DNA from: JAWHQP01 sp032586195
GTDB lineage: Bacteria; Pseudomonadota; Gammaproteobacteria; Enterobacterales; Pasteurellaceae
Length of the DNA stretch: 64,000 nucleotides
Assembly (NCBI GenBank): GCA_032586195.1
Contig: JAWHQP010000001.1
Location: 186,001-250,000, forward strand
Reading direction: 5' to 3'
Within the stretch, counting starts at the first letter, position 1. Each line of letters starts with the position of its first letter. Shown here in pieces: positions 35,569 to 44,593 of the stretch. The notes beneath the pieces were generated by a model. It was not told the DNA's origin, searched no databases, and worked only from the letters and a program-made list of their open reading frames with translations. The position numbers and the translations under genes are program-made.

Positions 35569-35874
35569 ATGAAAAATCGTTTGGCATTAGCTGGTTTTGT
35601 ATCTGAACCGCCTAAACGAACGAAAAGCCCTAATGGAATCGAGCATTGCCGTTTTTGGCTGGAACACCGTTCCGAACAGAGCGAGGCAAATCTTCCGCGT
35701 CAGGCGTGGTGTAAAATGCCGATTCAGATTAGCGGCAAAGATTCCGTGCAGAAAACTCAAAGCATTACGGTCGGCAGTAAAATTCTGGTGGAAGGCTTTA
35801 TCAGCTCACACAAACAAGCCAACGGCTTATTTCAACTGGTTTTACATGCCGAGCATATCGAATTTATAGATTAG
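35569..35874 (+). CDS. priB: Primosomal replication protein N (PriB)
   Basis: Single-strand-binding OB-fold protein that helps restart stalled replication forks with PriA. It has 101 residues from ATG 35569: MKNRLALAGFVSEPPKR, HCRFWLEHRS, QAWCKMP and VLHAEHIEFID. A TTG at 35563 is a possible alternative start. It lies in the usual place between rpsF and rpsR. Confidence 0.94.
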   Translation: MKNRLALAGFVSEPPKRTKSPNGIEHCRFWLEHRSEQSEANLPRQAWCKMPIQISGKDSVQKTQSITVGSKILVEGFISSHKQANGLFQLVLHAEHIEFID

Positions 35875-35886
35875 GAGACTCGCCAC

Positions 35887-36114
35887 ATGGCACGTTATTT
35901 CCGTCGTCGCAAGTTCTGCCGCTTCACCGCGGAAAATGTAGTTGAAATTGATTACAAAGATATCGCTACATTAAAGAACTACATTACAGAGAGCGGCAAA
36001 ATTGTTCCAAGCCGTATTACCGGTACTCGTGCGAAGTATCAACGTCAATTAGCCCGTGCAATCAAACGCGCGCGCTATTTAGCGTTACTTCCATACACTG
36101 ACAATCATCAGTAA
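35887..36114 (+). CDS. rpsR: 30S ribosomal protein S18
   Basis: A 75-residue ribosomal protein: MARYFRRRKFCRFTAENVVE, with ITGTRAKYQRQLARAIKRAR near the end. It binds S6 on the small subunit. GGAGACTCGCC supplies the ribosome binding site. Confidence 0.98.
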   Translation: MARYFRRRKFCRFTAENVVEIDYKDIATLKNYITESGKIVPSRITGTRAKYQRQLARAIKRARYLALLPYTDNHQ

Positions 36115-36134
36115 TTTGAGAGAGGATAACGGTA

Positions 36135-36584
36135 ATGCAAGTAATTCTTTTAGATAAAATTGTTCACCTCGGCAACGTGGGTGATCAAGTAAATGTTAAA
36201 TCAGGCTTTGCCCGTAACTACTTAATCCCGCAAGGTAAAGCGGTTATGGCAACTAAAGCGAACATCGAACACTTTGAAGCACGTCGTGCCGAATTAGAAG
36301 CGAAAGTAGCGGCTGCCCTTGCAGAAGCTCAGGATCGCGCAGCGAAATTAACCGCATTAGAATCAATCACTATTGCTTCTAAAGCAGGTGAGGAAGGTCG
36401 TTTATTCGGTTCTATCACTACGCGTGAAATCGCAGATGCGGTAACTGCCGCAGGTGTTGAAATCGCAAAAAGCGAAGTACGTTTATCCAACGGCCCGCTT
36501 CGTACTTTAGGCGATCACGAAGTTAAATTCCAGCTTCACGGCGAAGTATTCGCGGCGGTAAATGTAATCGTTGTTGCTGAATAA
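36135..36584 (+). CDS. rplI: 50S ribosomal protein L9
   Basis: A 149-residue ribosomal protein. The N-terminal domain (MQVILLDKIVHLGNVGDQVN, then GFARNYLIPQGKA) is joined by a long helix to the C-terminal domain. Last gene of rpsF-priB-rpsR-rplI. Confidence 0.98.
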   Translation: MQVILLDKIVHLGNVGDQVNVKSGFARNYLIPQGKAVMATKANIEHFEARRAELEAKVAAALAEAQDRAAKLTALESITIASKAGEEGRLFGSITTREIADAVTAAGVEIAKSEVRLSNGPLRTLGDHEVKFQLHGEVFAAVNVIVVAE

Positions 36585-36606
36585 TCTGAAATAATTATTT
36601 ATATAA

Positions 36607-36632
36607 AAACCCGGCTTGTGTCGGGTTTTTTT
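36607..36632 (+). terminator. Rho-independent terminator of the rpsF operon
   Basis: AAACCCG (36607-36613) and CGGGTTT (36622-36628) around an 8-base loop, continuing as a T run. It lies 22 bases after the rplI stop. Confidence 0.8.
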
Positions 36633-36672
36633 CTACCTTCCGTATAATGAAATTTATTCTTATTTTCCTTCA

Positions 36673-36686
36673 ATGATCAATATCAA
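36673..36686. promoter_or_regulatory. FNR-type box upstream of dmsA
   Basis: ATGAT-CAAT-ATCAA differs from the consensus TTGAT-N4-ATCAA at one base. It is centred near 36679.5, 117 bases before the dmsA ATG. An AT-rich -10 candidate (TTAAAT near 36702-36707) would put the box at about -41.5, as in activated FNR promoters. This fits anaerobic expression of DMSO reductase. The stretch TACCTCT near 36724 also resembles a NarL/NarP heptamer. Confidence 0.55.
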
Positions 36687-36796
36687 TCTTTCATTAAATA
36701 ATTAAATTAACCTGATAACCTTACCTCTTTAGGGTGATAAATTAATCTTGTTATTTTTTTATTTATTCCGTTAAAAAGTGGGGGAGGGGATTGAGT

Positions 36797-39226
36797 ATGA
36801 AGGGTTCTATATTGACGCCTGAAGTGAATAGACGTTCTTTTTTAAAAGGTACAACTGTCGGATTAGCTACTCTGGCAAGTAATTTTTCATTACCTTTCAA
36901 TGCGATGGCAAAAACGCCGCAACAGTCTGTCGAGCAAATAGAGGATAAAGTCGTTTGGTCGGCCTGTACCGTAAACTGCGGTAGCCGTTGTCCGTTACGT
37001 ATGCATGTTAAAGATAATCGTATTATTTACGTTGAAACCGATAATACCGGTACGGACTCTTATAATCTTGATCATCAGGTACGAGCTTGCTTACGCGGGC
37101 GTTCTATGCGTCGCCGGGTTTATAATCCCGATCGTTTAAAATATCCAATGAAACGTGTAGGTAAACGAGGTGAAGGAAAATTTGAACGTATTAGCTGGGA
37201 TGAGGCTTTGACTATCATTGCAAATTCACTTAATAAAAATATTGCTGAATACGGTAATGAATCTATTTATTTAAATTACGGCACAGGTACACTTGGTGGT
37301 ACCATGACCAAATCTTGGCCGCCAGGTTCTACAATGATTGCTCGTTTGATGAATTGTATTGGTGGTTATTTGAATCATTATGGTGATTACAGTACCGCTC
37401 AGATTGCAGTCGGATTGGATTACACTTATGGCGGTGGCTGGGCGTTAGGAAATGGCTTAGCCGATGTAGAAAATACCAAATTAATTGTATTATTTGGCAA
37501 TAACCCGGCTGAAACTCGTATGAGTGGTGGTGGCTTAACTTATACTATTGAGCAAGCTCGTGAGCGGTCTAATGCCCGTATGATTGTTATTGATCCTCGT
37601 TATACTGATACCGGATCGGGGCGAGAAGATGAATGGATTCCGATTCGCCCGGGTACAGATGCGGCGCTGTGTTCTGCTATTGCCTATGTTTTAATTACAG
37701 AGAATATGGTTGATCAGCAATTCCTGGATAAATTCTGCGTGGGTTATGATGAAAAAACATTACCTGTTACGGCTCCTCGAAATGGTCACTATAAGGCTTA
37801 TATTCTAGGTCAAGGTGATGATGGTATAGTCAAAACGCCAGCATGGGCGGAAAAAATAACAGGTGTACCCAAAGAACGTATCATCAAACTTGCCCGTGAA
37901 ATCGGTTCAGCTAAGCCGGCATACATTTCACAAGGTTGGGGGCCGCAACGTCGTAGTAATGGAGAATTAATTTCTCGTGCCATTGCCATGTTACCGATTT
38001 TAACGGGTAATGTCGGAATCAGCGGCGGTAATACCGGAGCTCGTGAGAGTTCTTATTCCATACCATTTGTTCGTATGCCGACCTTGGATAATCCTGTTAA
38101 AGCCAGTATCCCAATGTTTATGTGGACAGATGCTATTTTCCGTGCTCATGAAATGACGGCTCAAACTGATGGAGTCAGAGGTGTCGAACGTCTGACGGCT
38201 CCAATTAAAGTGATTTGGAATTATGCGAGTAACTGTTTAATTAATCAGCACGCTCAGATAAATCGGACTCATGAAATTCTACAAGATGACAGTAAATGTG
38301 AATTAATTATCACCATTGACAATCATATGACTTCAACTGCCAAATATAGTGATATTTTATTGCCGGACTGTACTGCCTCTGAGCAAATGGATTTTGCCCT
38401 CGACGCTTTTGTTGCCAATATGAATTACATTATTTTCGCAGATCAAGTTATTAAGCCGTCTTTTGAATGTCGCAATATTTACGATATGCTAAGTGAGCTG
38501 TCTGAAAAATTAGGAGTAAAAGAAAAATTTACCGAAGGACGTACGCAAGAACAGTGGTTACGTTATATTTATGAGCAGTCGCGAGAAAACCTACCGGAAT
38601 TGCCTGATTTTGAGGATTTCAGACAACAGGGTATTTTCAAAAAGGTTGATCCAAATGGTTTCTACATTGCTTATAAAGCATTTCGTGATAATCCGGAGAA
38701 AAATCCACTCGATACTCCATCAGGTAAAATTGAAATTTATTCCGAACGACTCGCCGATATTAGAAAAACTTGGGTACTAAAAGCTGACGAAGTGGTTCAC
38801 CCTCTTCCTATTCATGCGGATAGCTTTGAACATTATGGTGATCCGCTGATGCAGAAGTATCCGTTACAACTTAGTGGTTTCCACTATAAAGCACGCACTC
38901 ACTCTACTTATGGTAATGTGGAGATTCTAAGCGCGGCCAACCCACAAGAAGTATGGATTAACCCTATCGATGCTCAATCTCGAGGTATTGAAAATGGTGA
39001 TATGATTCGTATTTTTAACGATCGTGGTGAAGTTCACATTAATGTCAAAGTAACACCACGTATTATTCCAGGGGTAGTTGCTTTAGGTGAAGGAGCTTGG
39101 TATATGCCTGATGCAAATGGAGTTGATCATGGCGGTTGTATCAACGTTCTTACCACACAACGTCCCTCACCCTTAGCTAAGGGCAACCCGCAGCATTCCA
39201 ATCTGGTTCAGATTGAGCGTATATAA
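36797..39226 (+). CDS. dmsA: Anaerobic DMSO reductase, molybdopterin catalytic subunit
   Basis: Catalytic subunit reducing DMSO and N-oxides with electrons from menaquinol. It has 809 residues from ATG 36797, behind GGGAGGGG. A twin-arginine signal (NRRSFLKG, then a hydrophobic stretch ending AMA) exports the folded enzyme. The N-terminal [4Fe-4S] site follows the spacing CTVNCGSRC...C in RACLRGRS, and the molybdopterin-binding domains continue to a C-terminal dinucleotide-binding domain. The frame's TTG at 36791 is unlikely to be used. First gene of dmsABCD. Confidence 0.96.
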   Translation: MKGSILTPEVNRRSFLKGTTVGLATLASNFSLPFNAMAKTPQQSVEQIEDKVVWSACTVNCGSRCPLRMHVKDNRIIYVETDNTGTDSYNLDHQVRACLRGRSMRRRVYNPDRLKYPMKRVGKRGEGKFERISWDEALTIIANSLNKNIAEYGNESIYLNYGTGTLGGTMTKSWPPGSTMIARLMNCIGGYLNHYGDYSTAQIAVGLDYTYGGGWALGNGLADVENTKLIVLFGNNPAETRMSGGGLTYTIEQARERSNARMIVIDPRYTDTGSGREDEWIPIRPGTDAALCSAIAYVLITENMVDQQFLDKFCVGYDEKTLPVTAPRNGHYKAYILGQGDDGIVKTPAWAEKITGVPKERIIKLAREIGSAKPAYISQGWGPQRRSNGELISRAIAMLPILTGNVGISGGNTGARESSYSIPFVRMPTLDNPVKASIPMFMWTDAIFRAHEMTAQTDGVRGVERLTAPIKVIWNYASNCLINQHAQINRTHEILQDDSKCELIITIDNHMTSTAKYSDILLPDCTASEQMDFALDAFVANMNYIIFADQVIKPSFECRNIYDMLSELSEKLGVKEKFTEGRTQEQWLRYIYEQSRENLPELPDFEDFRQQGIFKKVDPNGFYIAYKAFRDNPEKNPLDTPSGKIEIYSERLADIRKTWVLKADEVVHPLPIHADSFEHYGDPLMQKYPLQLSGFHYKARTHSTYGNVEILSAANPQEVWINPIDAQSRGIENGDMIRIFNDRGEVHINVKVTPRIIPGVVALGEGAWYMPDANGVDHGGCINVLTTQRPSPLAKGNPQHSNLVQIERI

Positions 39227-39236
39227 GGAGTGAACT

Positions 39237-39854
39237 ATGCAGCAATATGGTTTTTATTTTGACGCTCAACGTTGTACAGGCTGTAAAACCTGCGAAATGG
39301 CGTGTAAGGATTACAAGGATTTGGGCATCGATGTGAATTTTCGTCGTATTTATGAATACGTCGGTGGTGAATGGGTACGGCAGGCCAATGGTTGCTGGCA
39401 GCAGAATGTGTTTGCCTACTACACTTCCATTTGCTGCAACCATTGCAGCGATCCGGCTTGCACCAAGGTTTGTCCGACAGGCGCCATGCACAAAAATGCT
39501 GATGGCTTTGTGATTATAGATGAACATATCTGCATCGGTTGTCGTTATTGTCATATGGCATGTCCTTATGATGCACCGCAATATAATTCGGCCAAAGGGC
39601 ATATGACCAAATGTGACGGCTGTTACTCACGGGTAAAAGAGGGGCAAAAACCCATTTGTGTAGAATCTTGTCCGTTGCGGGCATTGGATTTTGCTCCGAT
39701 TGAAGAATTGCGCGCCAAATATAGTGATACCGAACATGTGGCACCATTGCCGGCAAAATCTTTCACTCGTCCAAATTTAGTGATTAATCCAAATAAGAAT
39801 GCCAAACCTGCGGGCGATCAGACAGGTTTCCTCGGCAATCCACGGGAGGTGTAA
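39237..39854 (+). CDS. dmsB: DMSO reductase iron-sulfur subunit
   Basis: Electron-transfer subunit of 205 residues with four ferredoxin-type cysteine clusters: CTGCKTCEMAC, CNHCSDPACTKVCP, CIGCRYCHMACP and CDGCYSRV...CVESCP. It links the membrane anchor DmsC to DmsA. The gene starts 10 bases after dmsA, with AAGGAG upstream. Confidence 0.96.
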   Translation: MQQYGFYFDAQRCTGCKTCEMACKDYKDLGIDVNFRRIYEYVGGEWVRQANGCWQQNVFAYYTSICCNHCSDPACTKVCPTGAMHKNADGFVIIDEHICIGCRYCHMACPYDAPQYNSAKGHMTKCDGCYSRVKEGQKPICVESCPLRALDFAPIEELRAKYSDTEHVAPLPAKSFTRPNLVINPNKNAKPAGDQTGFLGNPREV

Positions 39855-39855
39855 C

Positions 39856-40662
39856 GTGAACGGATTACATGAATTACCCTTAGTCATTTTTACCGTGTTG
39901 GCTCAATCGGTAGTGGGTGCCATTATTGTACTGAACGTTGCTCTTGTGCAGGGTAACATGAAAGGGAAAAACAAACCGCTTTTTGTTCTATTGGTACTGC
40001 TAGGGATTGGTTTTATTGCTTCCGTTATGCATCTGGGTTCACCATGGCGTGCCTTTAATTCGCTGAATCGTGTAGGTGAGTCCATGCTGAGTAATGAAAT
40101 TGCCGGCGGTGCAGCCTTTTTTACCGTAGCGGGTTTTACTTGGCTGTTTTCAGCGCTTGGCAAGCTTTCCGCTAACACGACAAAAATTCTGATTTTCGTC
40201 ACCGCACTTTTGGGGTTGTTGTTTATGTATATGATGAACAATGTTTATCATATCGGTACCGTGCCTACCTGGAATAATAGTGTTACCTCATGGAATTTCT
40301 ATCTCACTGTAGTTATCGCAGGATTTTCCCTTGGCTACGCCTGTTTCCATACGCCGGCATGGATACGTCAACTTGTAGCATTAGGCGTATTTCTTGCCGT
40401 ACTGGTCATGCTCTACCAAGGTTTCAGTTTAACGGATATCCATTCTTCGATTCAGACTGCCGTTAATTTAGTACCTGATTTCGTGGTATTGAATGTGGTG
40501 CGTTTGTGTTTGTTAATTATTGGTGTATGGCTGCTATTTCGTACCAATCCGAACTGGACGTATTTAGCAGCGACGCTCATTATCTTTGGTGAGATAATTG
40601 GACGAACCCTTTTCTATGCATTGCACATGACCGTAGGAACCGCTATCGCAGGTCTGTATTGA
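39856..40662 (+). CDS. dmsC: DMSO reductase membrane anchor subunit
   Basis: Integral membrane protein of 268 residues and eight membrane segments that anchors DmsAB and oxidises menaquinol. I start it at GTG 39856 (NGLHELPLVIFTVLAQS), directly after the dmsB stop and behind GGGAGG at 39844-39849. The open frame upstream overlaps dmsB. HLGSPWRAFNSL (near residue 65) is the conserved DmsC stretch. Confidence 0.93.
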   Translation: MNGLHELPLVIFTVLAQSVVGAIIVLNVALVQGNMKGKNKPLFVLLVLLGIGFIASVMHLGSPWRAFNSLNRVGESMLSNEIAGGAAFFTVAGFTWLFSALGKLSANTTKILIFVTALLGLLFMYMMNNVYHIGTVPTWNNSVTSWNFYLTVVIAGFSLGYACFHTPAWIRQLVALGVFLAVLVMLYQGFSLTDIHSSIQTAVNLVPDFVVLNVVRLCLLIIGVWLLFRTNPNWTYLAATLIIFGEIIGRTLFYALHMTVGTAIAGLY

Positions 40663-40691
40663 TAAATGATCTTCATTAAAGAGAAAAATTA

Positions 40692-41291
40692 ATGCAGCAA
40701 GAACTTATCAACTGGATTTCGACTAGCGGACGCTTGCTCGGTTCATTATTTTATTATGAGCCCGGCACTCAAAGGATTCGTGCTATTTTAGCTTATTTGC
40801 GCCGGATAAATTGGCAGGCTGAATGGATTGGGCTGAAAACGCCGCAAGAAATCACCGCACTTTTAATCCAGCAGGATAATTTATCCGAACAATATCAGGC
40901 TTTGTTTATCGGTCCTCAGGCCTTGCCGGCTCCACCTTGGGGTTCCGTGTATTTAGATCGGGAATCGGTTATTTTCGGCGATTCACTATTGAGATTAAGA
41001 GCTTTTATGCACCAACATCAAATTGAATTTCGGCGAACGATAGATGAACCTGAAGATCATATCGGATTAATGCTGATGCTTGCCGCTTATATTGCGGAAC
41101 ATCATTCCGACTTACTGAGTGAGTATCTCAGCCGGCACCTGTTGATTTGGGCGAAACGTTATCTGCAATTGCTCAGCGTTCAAACGTTATCGCCTTTCTA
41201 TCGGGGGCTGGCCCTACTCACACAGCAAACGCTGCAATATTGGCAGGATGAGGCCTTATTGATTGTGCCACAGGTGAAATTTTATCGCTAA
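40692..41291 (+). CDS. dmsD: TorD/DmsD-family Tat chaperone
   Basis: Cytoplasmic chaperone of 199 residues that binds the twin-arginine signal of DmsA and proofreads cofactor insertion. It has the all-helical TorD fold with the motif EPEDHIGLMLML (about residues 117-128) that defines the family. GPQALPAPPWGSVYLD near residue 75 is another conserved piece. It lies 29 bases after dmsC and completes the operon. Confidence 0.92.
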   Translation: MQQELINWISTSGRLLGSLFYYEPGTQRIRAILAYLRRINWQAEWIGLKTPQEITALLIQQDNLSEQYQALFIGPQALPAPPWGSVYLDRESVIFGDSLLRLRAFMHQHQIEFRRTIDEPEDHIGLMLMLAAYIAEHHSDLLSEYLSRHLLIWAKRYLQLLSVQTLSPFYRGLALLTQQTLQYWQDEALLIVPQVKFYR

Positions 41292-41323
41292 TTAAGGCAA
41301 TTCGTCCGTTTATTCTGTTCGGC

Positions 41324-41347
41324 AACCCGATCCGAATAGGGTTTTTC
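41324..41347 (+). terminator. Probable terminator of dmsABCD
   Basis: AACCC (41324-41328), a 10-base loop, GGGTT (41339-41343), then TTTC. A short stem but well placed, 32 bases past the dmsD stop. Confidence 0.5.
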
Positions 41348-41410
41348 TTGCTTTCCCTTGCTCACAATGTCAAACTGTGCCGAAATTATTCCATATACAG
41401 GAAAAACTAA

Positions 41411-43807
41411 ATGGCTCGCAAAACTGCAAAAACTCCGAAAAATAACACCGCACTTTTAGATCCCAACTATCAGCAAGAGGCGGCGAAATATGATAATCCG
41501 ATTCCCAGCCGCGAATTTATTCTGCAAACCATCCGTCGGCACAATGCACCGATGTCCCGTGATGAACTGCAAGAAGTGTTGGGCATTAATGATGAAGAAC
41601 GCCGGGAGTCTATGCGTCGTCGCTTGCGTGCGATGGAAAATGACGGGCAGCTGGTGTTTACCAAACGCAAGTGCTACGCTTTGCCTGAAAAACTGGATTT
41701 GCTTAAGGGCACGGTGATCGGTCATCGTGACGGTTATGGATTCCTGCAAATTGAGGGCGGCAAGGAAGACCTGTTTATACCGAACGGGCAAATGCGGCGT
41801 GTAATGCACGGTGATTTTGTGCTGGCTCAGCCTGCCGGAGTAGATCGCAAGGGGCGTAAGGAAGTTCGTATTGTGCGTGTGCTGGAGAGCCGCAAAAAGC
41901 AAATTGTGGGCAGATTCTTCCTTGAGGATGGCATTGGTTATGTGGTGCCGGATGACAGCCGTATCAGCCACGATATTTTAGTACCGAATGAAGGCCGTAT
42001 GGGGGCGAGAATGGGGCAGGTCGTAGTGGTGGAATTGAAACCACGCCCCGCTTCTTTCAATCAGCCGGTGGGCATTATTACGGAAATCCTGGGTGATAAT
42101 ATGGCTAAAGGCATGGAAGTGGAAATTGCCTTGCGCAACCATGATATTCCGCACACCTTTCCGCCCGCGGTGAACAAACAAATCAAAAAATTCAGTGAAG
42201 AAGTGGCACCGGAGGCAAAACAAGGACGGACGGACTTAACCCGGCTGCCGCTTGTCACCATTGACGGCGAGGACGCCCGTGACTTTGATGACGCGGTATA
42301 TTGCCAAAAGGAAGGAGACGGCTGGCGGCTATGGGTAGCGATTGCGGATGTGAGCTATTATGTACGTCCCCGTAGCGCTTTGGACGCGGAAGCGCATAAC
42401 CGCGGTAATTCTGTGTATTTCCCGAATCGGGTAGTGCCAATGTTGCCGGAAGTGCTGTCTAACGGCCTGTGTTCCCTAAATCCGCAAGTGGATCGCCTGT
42501 GTATGGTGTGTGAAATGAAGATTTCCGCCCAAGGCAAAATGCAGAATTATCGATTCTATGAAGCGGTGATGAGCTCTCACGCCCGTTTGACCTATACCAA
42601 AGTGGCTCATATTTTACAGGGTGATGAAGAACTGTCTCAACGTTATGCCGCCTTAGTGCCGCACTTACAGGAGCTGCACCGGATGTATCAGGCGTTGCTG
42701 AACGCCCGTCATCAACGGGGTGCCATTGATTTTGAAACCATCGAAAGCAAATTTATTTTCAATGCGATGGGAAGGATTGAACGCATTGAACCGGTAGTGC
42801 GTAATGACGCTCATAAAATTATTGAAGAATGTATGATTTTAGCCAATATTGCCGCGGCTAATTTCGTGGAACGCCACCGGGAGCCGGCGTTATTCCGTGT
42901 TCATGCGGTGCCGAGTGAAGAAAAACTCACCGCTTTTCGTACCTTTCTGGCAGAATGCGGGCTTAGCCTTGACGGTGGTATGAAGCCAAGTACCAAGGAT
43001 TATGCTAAACTGCTTGGCCAAGTGCAGTCACGCCCCGATCACGAGCTGATACAAACCATGTTGCTGCGTTCCCTCAGCCAGGCGGTGTACAATGCGGATA
43101 ATATCGGACATTTCGGTTTGGCACTGGAGGAATATGCTCACTTTACCTCGCCGATTCGCCGTTATCCGGATTTAACCCTGCACCGCGCGATTAAATATTT
43201 ACTTGCCAAAGAGCGGGGCAGCAAACGTAAAACCACCGACGGCGGCGGTTATCATTACAGTTTGGATGATATTGATCAGCTCGGCGATCACTGTTCCATG
43301 ACCGAACGCCGGGCCGATGAAGCAACCCGTGACGTGGCGGACTGGCTCAAATGCGAATATATGCAGGATCATATCGGCGACGAACTGGACGGTATTATTT
43401 CTTCCGTGACGGGATTCGGTTTCTTTGTACGGCTTAACGACCTGTTTATTGACGGCTTAGTCCATGTGTCCACCCTTGATAACGATTACTATCGTTTTGA
43501 TGCCGCAGGACAACGCCTTACCGGCGAAAACAGCGGCATGGTGTATCGCATCGGCGACCCTGTGAAAATTCGTGTAGAAGCCGTCAGTCTTGAACAGCGG
43601 CAAATCAGCTTTGCCCTGGTGGAAAGCTCCCGCACGCCACGTCGGGCAGGCAAAACCGCCAAAGATAAAGCGAAGAAAACCCAGCGTTATACGGAAAGTG
43701 CGGAAAAGCAGCAAGCGAAAGGCAAGAAACAGCAAAGTGCGGTGTCGAAAAAACGAGTTTCGAGCAAAAAGAAAACGGCTACATCAAGCAGCAGAAAGAG
43801 AAAATAA
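41411..43807 (+). CDS. rnr: Ribonuclease R
   Basis: Processive 3'-5' exoribonuclease that digests structured RNA. It has 798 residues: an N-terminal helix-turn-helix, two cold-shock domains, the RNB catalytic domain with TIDGEDARDFDDAVY (catalytic aspartates, about 280-294), then an S1 domain (IISSVTGFGFFVRL) and a lysine-rich tail. Two uptake sequences lie inside the gene, one at each end. rlmB follows 3 bases later. Confidence 0.96.
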   Translation: MARKTAKTPKNNTALLDPNYQQEAAKYDNPIPSREFILQTIRRHNAPMSRDELQEVLGINDEERRESMRRRLRAMENDGQLVFTKRKCYALPEKLDLLKGTVIGHRDGYGFLQIEGGKEDLFIPNGQMRRVMHGDFVLAQPAGVDRKGRKEVRIVRVLESRKKQIVGRFFLEDGIGYVVPDDSRISHDILVPNEGRMGARMGQVVVVELKPRPASFNQPVGIITEILGDNMAKGMEVEIALRNHDIPHTFPPAVNKQIKKFSEEVAPEAKQGRTDLTRLPLVTIDGEDARDFDDAVYCQKEGDGWRLWVAIADVSYYVRPRSALDAEAHNRGNSVYFPNRVVPMLPEVLSNGLCSLNPQVDRLCMVCEMKISAQGKMQNYRFYEAVMSSHARLTYTKVAHILQGDEELSQRYAALVPHLQELHRMYQALLNARHQRGAIDFETIESKFIFNAMGRIERIEPVVRNDAHKIIEECMILANIAAANFVERHREPALFRVHAVPSEEKLTAFRTFLAECGLSLDGGMKPSTKDYAKLLGQVQSRPDHELIQTMLLRSLSQAVYNADNIGHFGLALEEYAHFTSPIRRYPDLTLHRAIKYLLAKERGSKRKTTDGGGYHYSLDDIDQLGDHCSMTERRADEATRDVADWLKCEYMQDHIGDELDGIISSVTGFGFFVRLNDLFIDGLVHVSTLDNDYYRFDAAGQRLTGENSGMVYRIGDPVKIRVEAVSLEQRQISFALVESSRTPRRAGKTAKDKAKKTQRYTESAEKQQAKGKKQQSAVSKKRVSSKKKTATSSSRKRK

Positions 43808-43810
43808 TTC

Positions 43811-44548
43811 ATGTCTGAAAATATTTATGGAATTCATGCCGTTAGTGCATTTTTACAAACTTCTCCCGAACGGCTGATTGAAGTGTATGCCTTAAAGGGG
43901 CGTGAAGACAAGCGATTACAGCCATTGTTAAAGGAATTACACCATCTCGGCATTTCCGTGCAGTTTGTTAATCGTCAGACTCTTGATAAAAAAGCGGACG
44001 GCGAAGTTCATCAGGGGATTATCGCCCGCGTTCAACCCGCTAAAGAACTCAATGAAAACGATCTTGAGCAGATTCTTGCCCGCCACGAGAAACCGTTGTT
44101 GCTGGTACTTGACGGCGTAACCGACCCGCATAATCTTGGTGCCTGTTTGCGAACCGCCGATGCGGCGGGCGTTTGTGCCGTGATTGTAGCGAAAGATAAA
44201 TCCGCCCAGCTGACTTCCATCGCCCGCAAGGTCGCCTGTGGCGCCGCGGAAGTGGTGCCGCTCATTCGTGTTACCAATCTGGTCCGCACCTTACGTGATC
44301 TACAGCAAAACCATAATGTCTGGGTGGTCGGTACCGCGGGCGAAGCGAGTGAAACCCTTTATCAGGCTAAATTAACGGGTTCCCTCGCTTTAGTCATGGG
44401 GGCGGAAGGCGACGGCATGCGTCGTTTAACCCGTGAACAATGCGATCAGCTTGTCAGTATTCCGATGGCCGGTTCGGTTTCGTCTTTAAACGTATCTGTC
44501 GCTACAGGGGTATGTTTGTTTGAGATTGTCCGACAACGATTAGGGTAA
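43811..44548 (+). CDS. rlmB: 23S rRNA (guanosine-2'-O-)-methyltransferase RlmB
   Basis: SPOUT-family enzyme methylating G2251 of 23S rRNA. It has 245 residues. The N-terminal substrate-binding domain starts MSENIYGIHAVSAFL, and the knotted catalytic domain carries GVTDPHNLGACLRTADAAG, VMGAEGDGMRRLT and SLNVSVATG. It is co-transcribed with rnr, as in most gammaproteobacteria. Confidence 0.96.
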   Translation: MSENIYGIHAVSAFLQTSPERLIEVYALKGREDKRLQPLLKELHHLGISVQFVNRQTLDKKADGEVHQGIIARVQPAKELNENDLEQILARHEKPLLLVLDGVTDPHNLGACLRTADAAGVCAVIVAKDKSAQLTSIARKVACGAAEVVPLIRVTNLVRTLRDLQQNHNVWVVGTAGEASETLYQAKLTGSLALVMGAEGDGMRRLTREQCDQLVSIPMAGSVSSLNVSVATGVCLFEIVRQRLG

Positions 44549-44551
44549 AAT

Positions 44552-44583
44552 AAAAGGCTCGGTTAAACAGAGCCTTCTGTTTG
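44552..44583. terminator. Bidirectional terminator between rlmB and holA
   Basis: AAGGCTC (44554-44560) and GAGCCTT (44570-44576) around a 9-base loop. T-rich flanks lie on both strands, the better run (TTTTATTTTA) serving holA on the minus strand. Confidence 0.7.
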
Positions 44584-44593
44584 GAAACTTCTT

